Assembly: GCA_964482225.1 (NCBI GenBank)
Contig: CAYZWT010000008.1
Location: forward strand, 70,750 to 134,749
DNA: 64,000 nucleotides
DNA from: UBA1429 sp964482225
GTDB lineage: Bacteria > Chloroflexota > Anaerolineae > UBA1429
Direction: 5' to 3'
Below the pieces are notes generated by a model. It had not been told where the DNA came from and searched no databases. It was given only the letters and a program-made list of their open reading frames with translations. Position 1 is the stretch's first letter. Every line of letters begins with the position of its first letter. Shown in pieces: positions 8,303 through 17,932 of this stretch. Position numbers and translations under genes: made by a program.

Positions 8303-8331
8303 ATTGTAGCTGGCGTGGAGAAATCGGTCAA
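8303..8331 (-). promoter_or_regulatory. Promoter of the C39-like gene
   Basis: On the - strand TTGACC (8331-8326), a 17-nt spacer and TACAAT (8308-8303), 76 nt upstream of the GTG start. Confidence 0.6.
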
Positions 8332-8458
8332 ATCATACCTGCAAAGTCCGATTTAGCGCGGCAATGCGCAAGATAGTAAGGGCGGTGCCGGTAGCCTTGC
8401 TCGTGCAGAGGCTCCCCAACAGGCAAGCGCAGCAACCACGTGGGCGGGCAGCGCTCTT

Positions 8459-8487
8459 TTGGCGCGTTGCGGCAAGGATGATATACT
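8459..8487 (+). promoter_or_regulatory. Promoter of rpsF-rpsR
   Basis: TTGGCG (8459-8464), 17-nt spacer, TATACT (8482-8487). A GC-rich leader of roughly 100 nt (8494-8594) follows before rpsF; such leaders often bind the S6:S18 dimer, but I could not confirm that motif. Confidence 0.65.
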
Positions 8488-8594
8488 CTAGTTCGTTTTG
8501 GTCGGCGCCATACGGGGCGCTGGCCGCTATTCCCTTTCTGCTCCGGCGGGGATACTCGCCCGACCGGGGCCACTCCGTAGGAAGGAGCGAACCC

Positions 8595-9020
8595 TTGCGT
8601 ACGTATGAACTGGTCGTGATCCTACAGCCGAATCTGGAAGAAGAGGCGCTCGATGCCGCCGTCGGCGCTCTGCGCCAGGTCGTGGTGGACAATGGCGGCG
8701 AGATCGTCCGCATCGAGTCCATGGGCCGGCGCCGCCTGGCCTACCAGATCCAAAAGCACAGTGAGGGCCATTACGTCCTCATGTACCTCAACCTCGAGCG
8801 GGCGACCATCTTGGAGCTGGAGCGCAGGCTCAGGCTCTCGGATGACGTGATCCGCCATCTGCTGGTGCGCCTGGATGAGGAGATGACCCCCGAACCCGAG
8901 GCGGTCGAAGAGCCTGTCGAGTCCGCAGAGGCCCCGGCTGAGGTGGCACTCGACGAGCCGGAAGCAGAAAAAGAGGAACAGGTCGAGGACGAGGCCGCAA
9001 CAGAAAAAGAGGCCAGCTAG
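8595..9020 (+). CDS. rpsF: Ribosomal protein S6 with acidic tail
   Basis: A 141-aa S6 protein of the 30S platform, which binds S18 and 16S rRNA. The N-terminal 95 residues are a normal S6 fold: RTYELVVILQPNLEEEALDA, then GRRRLAYQIQKHSEGHYVLM. About 45 extra C-terminal residues are Glu/Ala/Pro-rich. The start is TTG at 8595 with AAGGAG 7 nt upstream; no ATG fits the family N-terminus. rpsR follows 71 nt later. The usual ssb gene between rpsF and rpsR is absent. Confidence 0.95.
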   Translation: MRTYELVVILQPNLEEEALDAAVGALRQVVVDNGGEIVRIESMGRRRLAYQIQKHSEGHYVLMYLNLERATILELERRLRLSDDVIRHLLVRLDEEMTPEPEAVEEPVESAEAPAEVALDEPEAEKEEQVEDEAATEKEAS

Positions 9021-9091
9021 CCGCCTCTTGCGAGGGCGGGGCATTTCAGCACGATATTTCCCCATCGGGGCTCTTGAAGAGGGAGGACACT

Positions 9092-9430
9092 TTGTCAGAG
9101 GAAACCAGGAATCGAGGCAGCGACAGTCGTGATAGGCGCGACTCTCGCGACAGCCGTTCGCGGGGTGGCCAGAGCCGGGATTTCGGCCAGCGTGGCGGGC
9201 GCGGCGGGCGCCGCCGTCGCCGTGTATGCCAGTTCTGCGCTGACAAGGTCAGCGGCATTGACTATAAGGATGCGCGCATGTTGCAGCAGTTCGTGGCGCG
9301 GAGCGGGTCCATCTCGCCGCGTCGTAGAACAGGCACCTGCGCCAAGCACCAGCGTATGCTGGCGCAGGCCATCAAGCGGGCGCGGCATATCGCGCTGCTG
9401 CCCTTTGTAACGGGCCAGTCGCGCGGCTAG
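9092..9430 (+). CDS. rpsR: Ribosomal protein S18 with basic N-terminal extension
   Basis: A 112-aa S18. The conserved core starts at RRRRRVCQFCADKVSGIDYK and continues through LQQFVARSGSISPRR, TGTCAKHQRML and IKRARHIALLPF. CxxC plus CAKH make the zinc-binding (C+) form. About 40 Arg/Ser/Asp/Gly-rich residues precede the core. I start at TTG 9092, with GGGAGG 5 nt upstream, rather than an in-frame TTG at 9074 that would overlap that site. A hairpin terminator follows at 9463-9489. Confidence 0.94.
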   Translation: MSEETRNRGSDSRDRRDSRDSRSRGGQSRDFGQRGGRGGRRRRRVCQFCADKVSGIDYKDARMLQQFVARSGSISPRRRTGTCAKHQRMLAQAIKRARHIALLPFVTGQSRG

Positions 9431-9462
9431 GCGCCGCGCTCGGCATGATCCGCACACAATCG

Positions 9463-9500
9463 GGGCATAGGATCGTTCATCCTATGCCCTCGCTCTTTTC
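9463..9500 (+). terminator. Terminator after rpsR
   Basis: A perfect 11-bp stem GGGCATAGGAT / ATCCTATGCCC with loop CGTTC (9463-9489), followed by a moderately T-rich CTCTTTTC. Confidence 0.65.
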
Positions 9501-9520
9501 AGGGCCGAGGAGGAAGCTTG

Positions 9521-10675
9521 ATGGCCAAGAGAGTCAAACGCCCCACGCAGCCTAACCGCAGGACCGTCTCGCGCCTACAGCGCGAGGCCGTTGCGCGGCG
9601 CTGGCTCCATATCGGGGTGGCCGCGTTCTTTGGTCTGATCATCATACTGCTGGGCTGGGGCGTCTATGCCGAGTATGTCGCCAAGCCGCGCCGTGTGGTG
9701 GCTGTGGTGCAGGGCGACGCGATCCGCCTGGACGAGTACCAGCGCGCCGTGCGCTTTCGCCAGTACACCACCGATCTGTACATCTACAACCTTCAGGGCC
9801 AGCGCGAGGGCTATGCTGCCCTGGATGGCCAAGAGTTCCTGGTGCAGTATCTCGATCAGCAGATCCAGCTCGCCCAAGCCGAGTTGCAGGCATTGCCCGA
9901 GACGATGGTGGAGGAGCTGATCGAGGATCGTATCATCCGCCAGGAGGCGGCGCGGCGCGGCATTACGGTCACCGAGGAAGAGGTGCAGATCGAGCTGGAG
10001 ACCCAGTTCGGGTACGACCGCAACCCGCCCGAGCCGGTCTCTATCGAGGCGACCGAGGAGCTCACGGCGACGGAGAACATCACCGAGACGGCTACGCCTA
10101 CGCCGGTTCCCAAGACGTATGAAGAGTTTGCCGAGCAATCGGCCGGCTATTTCCAGGCCATTCGCCAGGCGACCGGCTTTACCGAGCAGGATTTCCGTGA
10201 GCTGCTGGAATCGTCGCTCTATCGCGCCAAGGTGGAGGAGGCCCTTATGGCCGAGATGCCCACCACGGCGGAGCAGGTGCAGGCCCTGCATATCCTGGTG
10301 GAGACGGAGGAGGAGGCAGGTCAGGTCTTGGCGCGCTTGGAGGCGGGCGAGACGTTCGAGGACCTGGCAACCGAGCTTTCGCTGGATACGAGCAGCGGCG
10401 CAGCGGGGGGCGACCTGGGATGGTTCCCCCGTGGCTGGATGGTGGAGCCCTTTGAGGAGGCCGCCTTTGGCCTGGCCGCCGGCGAGACCAGCGGCCCCGT
10501 TCAATCCCAGTTTGGCTGGCACATCATTCGCGTGCTAGAGCGCGATCCCGAGCGGCCTCTGGAGGAGGCTGATCTGCAGCAGTACCAGAGGATCCTGCTG
10601 GACGATTGGTACCTGGCGCAAAAAGAAGCCGGGGGCGTCGAGGTCTACTGGGATGCGAGCATGGCCCCTGCCTAG
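9521..10675 (+). CDS. Membrane-anchored PpiC/parvulin-type peptidyl-prolyl isomerase (SurA/PrsA-like)
   Basis: A 384-aa extracytoplasmic foldase. One N-terminal transmembrane helix (about 28-50) is followed by a SurA_N-like helical region with a Thr/Pro-rich insert (about 175-200). The parvulin domain runs from ALHILVETEEEAGQVLARL to FGWHIIRVLER and includes GGDLGWFPRG. It probably assists folding of exported proteins; membrane-anchored rotamases of this layout are common in monoderms. The start is ATG 9521 with GAGGAGG 7 nt upstream; a TTG just before it at 9518 is less likely. A 28-nt palindromic terminator ends the unit. Confidence 0.9.
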   Translation: MAKRVKRPTQPNRRTVSRLQREAVARRWLHIGVAAFFGLIIILLGWGVYAEYVAKPRRVVAVVQGDAIRLDEYQRAVRFRQYTTDLYIYNLQGQREGYAALDGQEFLVQYLDQQIQLAQAELQALPETMVEELIEDRIIRQEAARRGITVTEEEVQIELETQFGYDRNPPEPVSIEATEELTATENITETATPTPVPKTYEEFAEQSAGYFQAIRQATGFTEQDFRELLESSLYRAKVEEALMAEMPTTAEQVQALHILVETEEEAGQVLARLEAGETFEDLATELSLDTSSGAAGGDLGWFPRGWMVEPFEEAAFGLAAGETSGPVQSQFGWHIIRVLERDPERPLEEADLQQYQRILLDDWYLAQKEAGGVEVYWDASMAPA

Positions 10676-10703
10676 AACGCAGGGCCATCGCATAGGCAGC
10701 AAG

Positions 10704-10731
10704 CAAGGCGCCCCACATGTGGGGCGCCTTG
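10704..10731. terminator. Bidirectional terminator between ppiC and rel
   Basis: Perfect 14-bp arms CAAGGCGCCCCACA / TGTGGGGCGCCTTG sit between the convergent stops at 10675 and 10754. There is no U-tract, but the position and perfection support termination for both strands. Confidence 0.7.
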
Positions 10732-10753
10732 TCTCGTCAATGGCAAAAGACCC

Positions 10754-12922
10754 TCAGCCCGAGCGCTGACGGCGCACGTCCAGCACATCGCGGACGCTGG
10801 TCAGACGGCTCATCAAGGTCGAGAGCTGGCTGACGCCCTCGACGCCCACGGTGAGGGTGATGGTGGCCGTATGGTCGTGGTGGGTATCCACATGGGCCGA
10901 ACTCATGTTCAGCCCCAGATCGGCGATCTCTCCGGCGATATCGCGCAGCAAGCCGCGCCGATCTATGCCCTCGATCTCGATCTGCACCGGATACTCTTCA
11001 TGGGCCTCGCCCCACGAGACCGCCACCAGCCGCTCCCGATCCTGCAGGTGGACGATGTTGGGACAATCCACGCGATGCACCGTCACGCCCTTGCCCCGGG
11101 TGATATAGCCCACAATGCCGTCGCCCGGCACCGGATTGCAGCAGGGCGCCAGGCGCGTGTACAGGTCGCCGACCCCTTTGACGCGGATATCCGAGATGGT
11201 GTGGCCGGGGATGGCCTTGAACTTGAGCTGCTCGCTCTTGGCGGTGGCGGCGTCTATCTTGTTGGCGATCTGAGAGGGGCTGATATCGCCATAGCCCAGG
11301 GCCGCCATGAAATCATCCACCTTGTCATAATTGAACAAGGCGGCGATCTCGGCATAGGATTCCTGGTCAAAGCCGAGGCGGCGCATCTCGCGCTCCAGGA
11401 TCTCGCGGCCCAGGACGATGTTCTGGTCGCGCTCTTGCCGCCGGAACCAGCGGCGGATCTTTTGGCGGGCGCGTTGGGTGGCCACATAGTTCAGGTGCGT
11501 GTTGAGCCAGTCGCGGCTGGGGCCGCCCTGCTTGGCCGTCAGGATCTCGACCTGCTCGCCCGTCTGGAGCTGATAATCCAGCGAAACGAGGCGCCCATCA
11601 ATCTTGGCGCCCCGGCAACGATGGCCGATCTCGCTGTGGATCAGATAGGCGAAATCCACCGGCGTGGAGCCCTTGGGGAGATCCACAATGTCGCCGCGCG
11701 GGGTGAAAACATACACGCGCTCGGCAAAGACGTCGCTCTTGAGGGAATCCACGAATTGCAGGGCATCATCGGATTCCTCGGGCAGCTCTTGGGCCTGGCG
11801 CAGCCAGATCAGCCTATCTTGCAGGCCCGCGTCCATCTCGACGCCCTCTTTGTAGCGCCAGTGGGCCGCCACACCGTACTCGGCGATCTGGTGCATCGCC
11901 TCGGTGCGGATCTGCACCTCGAGGGGCTTGCCCTCCAGGGCGATCACGGCGGTGTGGAGCGACTGATAGCCGTTGTCCTTGGGCAGCGCGATATAGTCAT
12001 CAAACTCGCCAGAGATGGGCCGCCAGAGGCTGTGGACGATGCCCAGGGCGTGATAGCACTCGCGCTCTTGCTCGACGATGATCCGGATGCCGTGTAGGTC
12101 ATAGATCTGGTCGAACTCGCGGTCTTTTTCCAGCATCTTGCGGTAGATACTGTACAAATGCTTGGGGCGCCCCGTGATGCGATAGTGGAGGCCCTCCTGG
12201 TCGAGGCGCTGGCGCACGACCGCGATGGCGCGCTCTAGATACTCGGCGCGCTGGGCGCGCTGCTCGGCCAGCAGGTGGGCAATGGCCCGATACTGCTCGG
12301 GCTCCAGGTAGCGAAAGGCCAAGTCTTCGAGCTGCCATTTGATCTGCCAGATACCCAGGCGGTTGGCCAGGGGCGCGAACACGTCCAGGGTCTCGCGGGC
12401 CACCCGTTGCTGCCTGTCCTCGGGCAGGTAGCTCAGGGTGCGCATGTTGTGCAGCCGGTCGGCCAGCTTGATGATCACCACGCGAATGTCGTTGACCATG
12501 GCGAGGAACATCTTGCGCAGATTCTCGGCCTGCTCCTCGTCCAGGTCTACCCGGTCCACCTTGCTCTTGAGTTTGACGCGCTTGAGCTTGGTGACCCCCT
12601 CGACCAGGGTGGCGACCCCCTCGCCAAACTCGCGGCGCAGCTCCTCATGGGTGGTTGGGGTGTCCTCGATCACATCGTGCAGGATGGCGGCAACGACCGA
12701 ATCGTGGTCCAGGCGCAGATCCAGGAGGATAATGGCCACTTCGATGGGGTGGATGACATAGGCTTCGCCGGAGGCGCGCAGTTGCTCGCCGTGCGCCTGG
12801 GCGGCATACTCGACGGCGCGCGTAACCTGCCCAAGGGCCTCGGGGTAGAGACGCTTGACGCGCTCGAATAGCTCTTCTGCCTGGGCAGGCAGGGCGGTGA
12901 CCTCGAGTGTGGTAGCCATCAT
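10754..12922 (-). CDS. rel: Bifunctional (p)ppGpp synthetase/hydrolase
   Basis: A 722-aa long RelA/SpoT homologue controlling the stringent response. The HD hydrolase domain has an intact ILHDVIEDT (80-88) and LADRLHNMRTL. The synthetase domain has GRPKHLYSIYRKM and DLHGIRIIV. A TGS domain follows (VYVFTPRGDIVDLPKGSTPVDFAY), then the zinc-finger-like region with APCCNPVPGDGIVGY and a C-terminal ACT domain. With both catalytic domains intact it should make and degrade the alarmone. Two consecutive ATGs occur (12922 and 12919). A -10 box ends only 5 nt before the first, so the mRNA is probably leaderless. Confidence 0.97.
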   Translation of the reverse strand: MMATTLEVTALPAQAEELFERVKRLYPEALGQVTRAVEYAAQAHGEQLRASGEAYVIHPIEVAIILLDLRLDHDSVVAAILHDVIEDTPTTHEELRREFGEGVATLVEGVTKLKRVKLKSKVDRVDLDEEQAENLRKMFLAMVNDIRVVIIKLADRLHNMRTLSYLPEDRQQRVARETLDVFAPLANRLGIWQIKWQLEDLAFRYLEPEQYRAIAHLLAEQRAQRAEYLERAIAVVRQRLDQEGLHYRITGRPKHLYSIYRKMLEKDREFDQIYDLHGIRIIVEQERECYHALGIVHSLWRPISGEFDDYIALPKDNGYQSLHTAVIALEGKPLEVQIRTEAMHQIAEYGVAAHWRYKEGVEMDAGLQDRLIWLRQAQELPEESDDALQFVDSLKSDVFAERVYVFTPRGDIVDLPKGSTPVDFAYLIHSEIGHRCRGAKIDGRLVSLDYQLQTGEQVEILTAKQGGPSRDWLNTHLNYVATQRARQKIRRWFRRQERDQNIVLGREILEREMRRLGFDQESYAEIAALFNYDKVDDFMAALGYGDISPSQIANKIDAATAKSEQLKFKAIPGHTISDIRVKGVGDLYTRLAPCCNPVPGDGIVGYITRGKGVTVHRVDCPNIVHLQDRERLVAVSWGEAHEEYPVQIEIEGIDRRGLLRDIAGEIADLGLNMSSAHVDTHHDHTATITLTVGVEGVSQLSTLMSRLTSVRDVLDVRRQRSG

Positions 12923-12927
12923 ACCCT

Positions 12928-12957
12928 AGTATACCACGGAACGGGCCCGCCCCGCAA
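12928..12957 (-). promoter_or_regulatory. rel promoter abutting the start codon
   Basis: On the - strand TTGCGG (12957-12952), an 18-nt spacer and TATACT (12933-12928). The first rel ATG begins at 12922, so transcription should start at or inside the start codon. Confidence 0.6.
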
Positions 12958-13006
12958 CCTGTTGACGCCTTATCACGCTCCCCCGCCAACGGGGCGGGCC
13001 TCTGCT

Positions 13007-13035
13007 TTGGCGCGCTGGCCCCACGGCGCTATAAT
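13007..13035 (+). promoter_or_regulatory. Promoter of the YabN/MazG-ECF gene group
   Basis: TTGGCG (13007-13012), 17-nt spacer, TATAAT (13030-13035). The MazG gene starts 33 nt downstream, and four genes follow with overlaps or short gaps. Confidence 0.7.
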
Positions 13036-13067
13036 GCCTTCATCAAGAGGAGGGCGAACGGCGGCTT

Positions 13068-14543
<1,476 letters not shown>

Positions 14544-14579
14544 GTGACGCCCTGCACGAGCGGGGCAAAGAGGTGCCAG

Positions 14580-15155
14580 ATGCACATGCACAGGCTGAGA
14601 AAACAGGGTCACTTTACTTTGAGCGCAGCGACGGTCGCCCTGGCGGCGATCATGATCGCGGTGACGGCGGTGTTCACGCTGCTGATCCGCGTGCCGATCC
14701 CGGCCACCCAGGGCTATTTCAACTTTTCCGACGTGGCCATCGTGTTCGCGGGGCTGGCCTTTGGCCCGTGGGTAGGGCTGGCAGCCGGCGGCCTGGGCAC
14801 GGCCCTGGCTGACGTGGTGGGGGGCTATGCCCAGTGGGCGCTGCTCTCCTTTTTCGCCCACGGCCTCGAGGGCCTGATCATCGGCTATCTGGGGCGCAAG
14901 CGCACGCTGCCAACCATCATCCTGGGTTGGTTGCTGGGCTCGCTGGTGATGGTGGCCCTCTATTATGTGGGCGGCGCGGCGATTCTCATCGGCGATTGGG
15001 GCGTGGCCCTGGCCGAGGTGCCCGTGAACCTGGTGCAGGCCGCGGCGGGCGCCCTAGTGGGTATCCCTTTGTTCTATGCCGTGCGCCGGGCGTTCCCGCC
15101 CATTGACCGTATGGGGCGCGGCGCCGCCTGGGCCGAAGAGGAAACCCAATCCTAG
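14580..15155 (+). CDS. ECF transporter substrate-binding (S) component
   Basis: A 191-aa polytopic protein with about six hydrophobic helices. It has the S-component pattern RVPIPATQGYFNFSDVAIVF followed by FGPWVGLAAGGLGTALAD, GGYAQW and HGLEGLIIGYLG. S components bind a vitamin or its precursor and dock on the EcfA-A'-T module encoded next. The pattern resembles S units annotated for hydroxymethylpyrimidine- or thiamine-type substrates, but no riboswitch or biosynthetic gene nearby supports a particular ligand. Two ATGs (14580, 14586) both follow GAGGTG. The stop TAG overlaps the GTG of the ATPase gene by one base. Confidence 0.88.
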   Translation: MHMHRLRKQGHFTLSAATVALAAIMIAVTAVFTLLIRVPIPATQGYFNFSDVAIVFAGLAFGPWVGLAAGGLGTALADVVGGYAQWALLSFFAHGLEGLIIGYLGRKRTLPTIILGWLLGSLVMVALYYVGGAAILIGDWGVALAEVPVNLVQAAAGALVGIPLFYAVRRAFPPIDRMGRGAAWAEEETQS

Positions 15156-17017
15156 TGGCCGAGGCGCCCGCTATCATCGTCGAGGGTCTGCGCTACCGCT
15201 ATCCCCCCTCGCTGCCGGGCCGTGAGGCAGAGCCGGTGCTATGCGGCGTGGATCTGACGGTGGGGCGCGGCGAGTTCCTGGCCCTGATGGGGCCGACGGG
15301 CGTGGGCAAGACCACGTTGTGCCTGGCCCTCAATGGGATCGTGCCCCAATCCACCGGCGGCGTCATCGGAGGCCGGGTCGCCATCCTGGGCCGCGATGCC
15401 CGCCGTACCCCCGTGCCCGAGCTGGCCCGCCATGTGGGCATCGTCTACCAGGATCCCGAGAGCCAACTCTTTTCCGCCACAGTCGAGGCGGAGGTAGCCT
15501 TTGGCCCCGAGAACCTGGGCTTGCCCCCCGGCGAGATCGCCGAGCGGGTGGCCTGGGCGCTGGACGTGGTGGGCATGCGGCGCAGCCGCCTGCGTCCCCC
15601 CACCAGGCTCTCGGGCGGGCAAAAGCAGCGGGTGGCCATCGCGGCGGCGCTGGCCATGCTGCCCCAGGTGCTCATCCTGGACGAGCCCACGGCGGCGCTG
15701 GACCCCCTGGGACGCCTGGAGGTGTTTCGCGTCATCGAGCAGCTCCGCAACGATCACAGCATGGCCATCGTCATGGTCAGCCAGGACCCCGAGCACGTGG
15801 CCGCCTTTGCCGATAGGGTCGCGTTCATGGCCGAGGGGCGCATCATGGCCGAAGGCGCGCCCGGCGAGCTGTTCTACGAGGATGTCCTGATCGCGCAGGT
15901 GGGCGTGGCGGCGCCGCAACTGGCCGAGCTATCGGTGGCCTTGCGTCGGCGCTATGGCCTGGGGCGGCGCTTTATGCACCTGGTCGAGGCCGAGGCCGCG
16001 CTGCGCGCCGATTGGGAGGAGCGGCAAGAGCCGCGGGAAGAGCCCTCACCCCCATCCCCCTCTCCCGCTCGCGGGAGAGGGGGCGAGCCGCGGCCTGTTG
16101 CCCATTCCATGATCGGGGGTGAGGGCCGCCCTACCACACGTGCTGACAGCATCGCGCCGAACGAGTGCCAGACGCACTCGCCACTCGCTCCCCTGGCCGT
16201 CGCAGCCCAGGGGCTGATCTATCGCTACGATCCGGAGCTGCCCGCCCTAGAGGGCGTGGATCTCGAGATCGCCGACAACGCCTACCTGGGCATCATCGGG
16301 CAGAACGGCTCTGGCAAGACCACGCTGGTCAAGCACCTCAACGGGCTGCTGCGTCCCACCGAGGGGCGTGTGCTGGTCTTTGGCGTGGATACGCGCCGCG
16401 CCAGCGTGGGCGAGCTGGCCCGCTCGGTGGGCTATGTGTTCCAGAACCCCGATCACCAGATCTTTTGCGCCACCACTCGCGAAGAGATCGCCTTTGGGCC
16501 GCGCAACCTGGGGCTGGGCGCCGAACTGGTGCGTGCGCGGGTGGAGGATGCCCTGGCCGCCTTTGACCTGGGCCCCTATGCCGATCTGCCGCCCGCCGTG
16601 CTGGGCTATGGCCTGCGCCGCAAGGTCTCCATCGCGGCGGTATATGCCATGCGGCCACGGCTATTGGTCCTGGACGAGCCCACCGCCGGGCTGGATCGCC
16701 GCAGCGCCGACGAGCTGATGCGCCGCGTGGATGCCATGCACGCGCAGGGGCACACCATCGTACTGGTGAGCCATGACATGCAGCTCGTGGCGGCCCATTG
16801 CCGCCATGTGTTGGTGATGGATGAGGGCCGCATCCTGACGCAAGGGCCTCCGGAGATCGTGTTCCAGCAGCAGGCGCTGTTGGAGCGGGCCTCCCTGGCG
16901 CCGCCCCCGGTGACGGCCCTGGCTCAGCGCCTGGGCGACCTGGGCATGCCCGGCGGCGCGCTCACGGTGGCGGCTTTTTGCCGGGCCTATGGGCAACTGC
17001 GCGAGGCGCAACCATGA
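15155..17017 (+). CDS. Fused ECF transporter ATPase (A-A'), one composite site degenerate
   Basis: A 620-aa tandem ABC ATPase powering the ECF transporter. NBD1: Walker A GPTGVGKTT (46-54), Q-loop QDPESQ, signature LSGGQ (152-156), Walker B LILDEP (173-178), but Gln210 in MVSQDPEHV where the switch His belongs. NBD2: Walker A GQNGSGKTT (382-390), Walker B LLVLDEP (503-509), switch His540, but LGYGL (483-487) in place of LSGGQ. Both changes fall in the same predicted ATP site, while the other is intact. A linker of about 60 residues (290-350) contains an in-frame palindromic repeat. Start GTG 15155 overlaps the S-component stop; the TGA overlaps the ecfT ATG. Confidence 0.93.
   Translation: MAEAPAIIVEGLRYRYPPSLPGREAEPVLCGVDLTVGRGEFLALMGPTGVGKTTLCLALNGIVPQSTGGVIGGRVAILGRDARRTPVPELARHVGIVYQDPESQLFSATVEAEVAFGPENLGLPPGEIAERVAWALDVVGMRRSRLRPPTRLSGGQKQRVAIAAALAMLPQVLILDEPTAALDPLGRLEVFRVIEQLRNDHSMAIVMVSQDPEHVAAFADRVAFMAEGRIMAEGAPGELFYEDVLIAQVGVAAPQLAELSVALRRRYGLGRRFMHLVEAEAALRADWEERQEPREEPSPPSPSPARGRGGEPRPVAHSMIGGEGRPTTRADSIAPNECQTHSPLAPLAVAAQGLIYRYDPELPALEGVDLEIADNAYLGIIGQNGSGKTTLVKHLNGLLRPTEGRVLVFGVDTRRASVGELARSVGYVFQNPDHQIFCATTREEIAFGPRNLGLGAELVRARVEDALAAFDLGPYADLPPAVLGYGLRRKVSIAAVYAMRPRLLVLDEPTAGLDRRSADELMRRVDAMHAQGHTIVLVSHDMQLVAAHCRHVLVMDEGRILTQGPPEIVFQQQALLERASLAPPPVTALAQRLGDLGMPGGALTVAAFCRAYGQLREAQP
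16042..16126. repeat. Nested palindromic element inside the ECF ATPase linker
   Basis: Outer arms GCCCTCACCCCC (16042-16053) and GGGGGTGAGGGC (16115-16126) enclose a perfect 13-bp inner hairpin CCCCCTCTCCCGC-TC-GCGGGAGAGGGGG (16056-16083). It is read in frame as a Pro/Ser/Arg/Gly-rich linker (about residues 297-324). This architecture is that of a small MITE/REP-like element inserted without breaking the frame. Confidence 0.75.
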
Positions 17018-17817
17018 GCCTGGCCTATGATCTTTACCAGCCCGGCCGCTCGGCGCTGCACCGCGCCGATCCACGGGCCAAGCTGCTGGCGGTGATCTGC
17101 GCCTCGGCCTGCCTGCTGGCCACCCAGAACTTGTGGCTGATTTTGCTGGCGCTGGCGGCTGTGCACGGGCTGCTGCTGGCCGCCGGCATCGGGCGCCAGC
17201 GCATCGGCTGGGTCTGGCGGGTGACGCTGCCCACCGTGGCGCTGATCGCCTTGCTGTGGGCGTTGCTGAACCCGGCCCGCGAGGCGCCCTTGCTCTCCTG
17301 GTGGATCGTGCGGCTCTCGGCGTTCAATGTGGCCCAGGGCCTGGCCATCGGGTTGCGCATCGCGGCGCTGGCCTTTGTGGTGTTGGGCTGGCTCTTTACC
17401 ACCGATCAGTCGTCCCTGGTGCTGGGGCTGGTGGCCCTGGGGCTGCCCTACACCTGGGGCCTGACTGTGGCAATGGCGCTGCGCTACCTGCCCACCATGG
17501 CGGGTGTCTTTCGCACCATCTCAGAGGCGCAGCAGGCCCGGGCGCTGGATCTGACGCGTGGCGGGCCGCTGCGCCGCGCCAGGGCCTATATCCCCATCAC
17601 CGTGGCCATGCTCATCTCGGCGCTGCGCACCGCCCAGCATCTCTCGTACGCGCTGGAATCGCGGGCTTTGGGCGCGCTGCCCCGCCGCACCTACCTGCAC
17701 CGGCTGCGCTGTCGCCCCCTGGATGCAGCCTATGCCGCTGCGATCCTGCTGCTGACCCTGGCCTACGCCTGGGCGCGGCTGGCCTACGGCCTGGGGGCGC
17801 ACCCGTTGGCCCTCTGA
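17014..17817 (+). CDS. ecfT: ECF transporter transmembrane (T) component, CbiQ family
   Basis: A 267-aa EcfT/CbiQ protein with five to six hydrophobic helices. The N-terminal LYQPGRSALHRADPRAKLLA is typical of the family. The two coupling-helix motifs that contact the ATPases are ISEAQQARALDL and ALESRALGA, both keeping the central Ala-Arg. Together with the preceding S and A-A' genes it makes a complete dedicated ECF importer. Start ATG 17014 overlaps the ATPase stop as ATGA. Confidence 0.92.
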   Translation: MSLAYDLYQPGRSALHRADPRAKLLAVICASACLLATQNLWLILLALAAVHGLLLAAGIGRQRIGWVWRVTLPTVALIALLWALLNPAREAPLLSWWIVRLSAFNVAQGLAIGLRIAALAFVVLGWLFTTDQSSLVLGLVALGLPYTWGLTVAMALRYLPTMAGVFRTISEAQQARALDLTRGGPLRRARAYIPITVAMLISALRTAQHLSYALESRALGALPRRTYLHRLRCRPLDAAYAAAILLLTLAYAWARLAYGLGAHPLAL

Positions 17818-17859
17818 CGCTGAACGGGGCTGTGTGGGGCGCGGGCCCTGCATCCCTGC

Positions 17860-17888
17860 TTGTGCGCTGCCGCGCCCTGGCGTAGAAT
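17860..17888 (+). promoter_or_regulatory. Promoter of the DapA-family gene
   Basis: TTGTGC (17860-17865), 17-nt spacer, TAGAAT (17883-17888), 44 nt before the ATG. Confidence 0.55.
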
Positions 17889-17932
17889 GGCCCCGTCCGC
17901 TATCAGAGACCGCCATACAGGAGGCAAGCGAC

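Noticed and set aside
8494..8594. S6:S18-binding leader motif before rpsF
   Set aside because: The leader is long enough and GC-rich, but I could not line up the conserved bulge and pairing, so it is not listed as an RNA feature.
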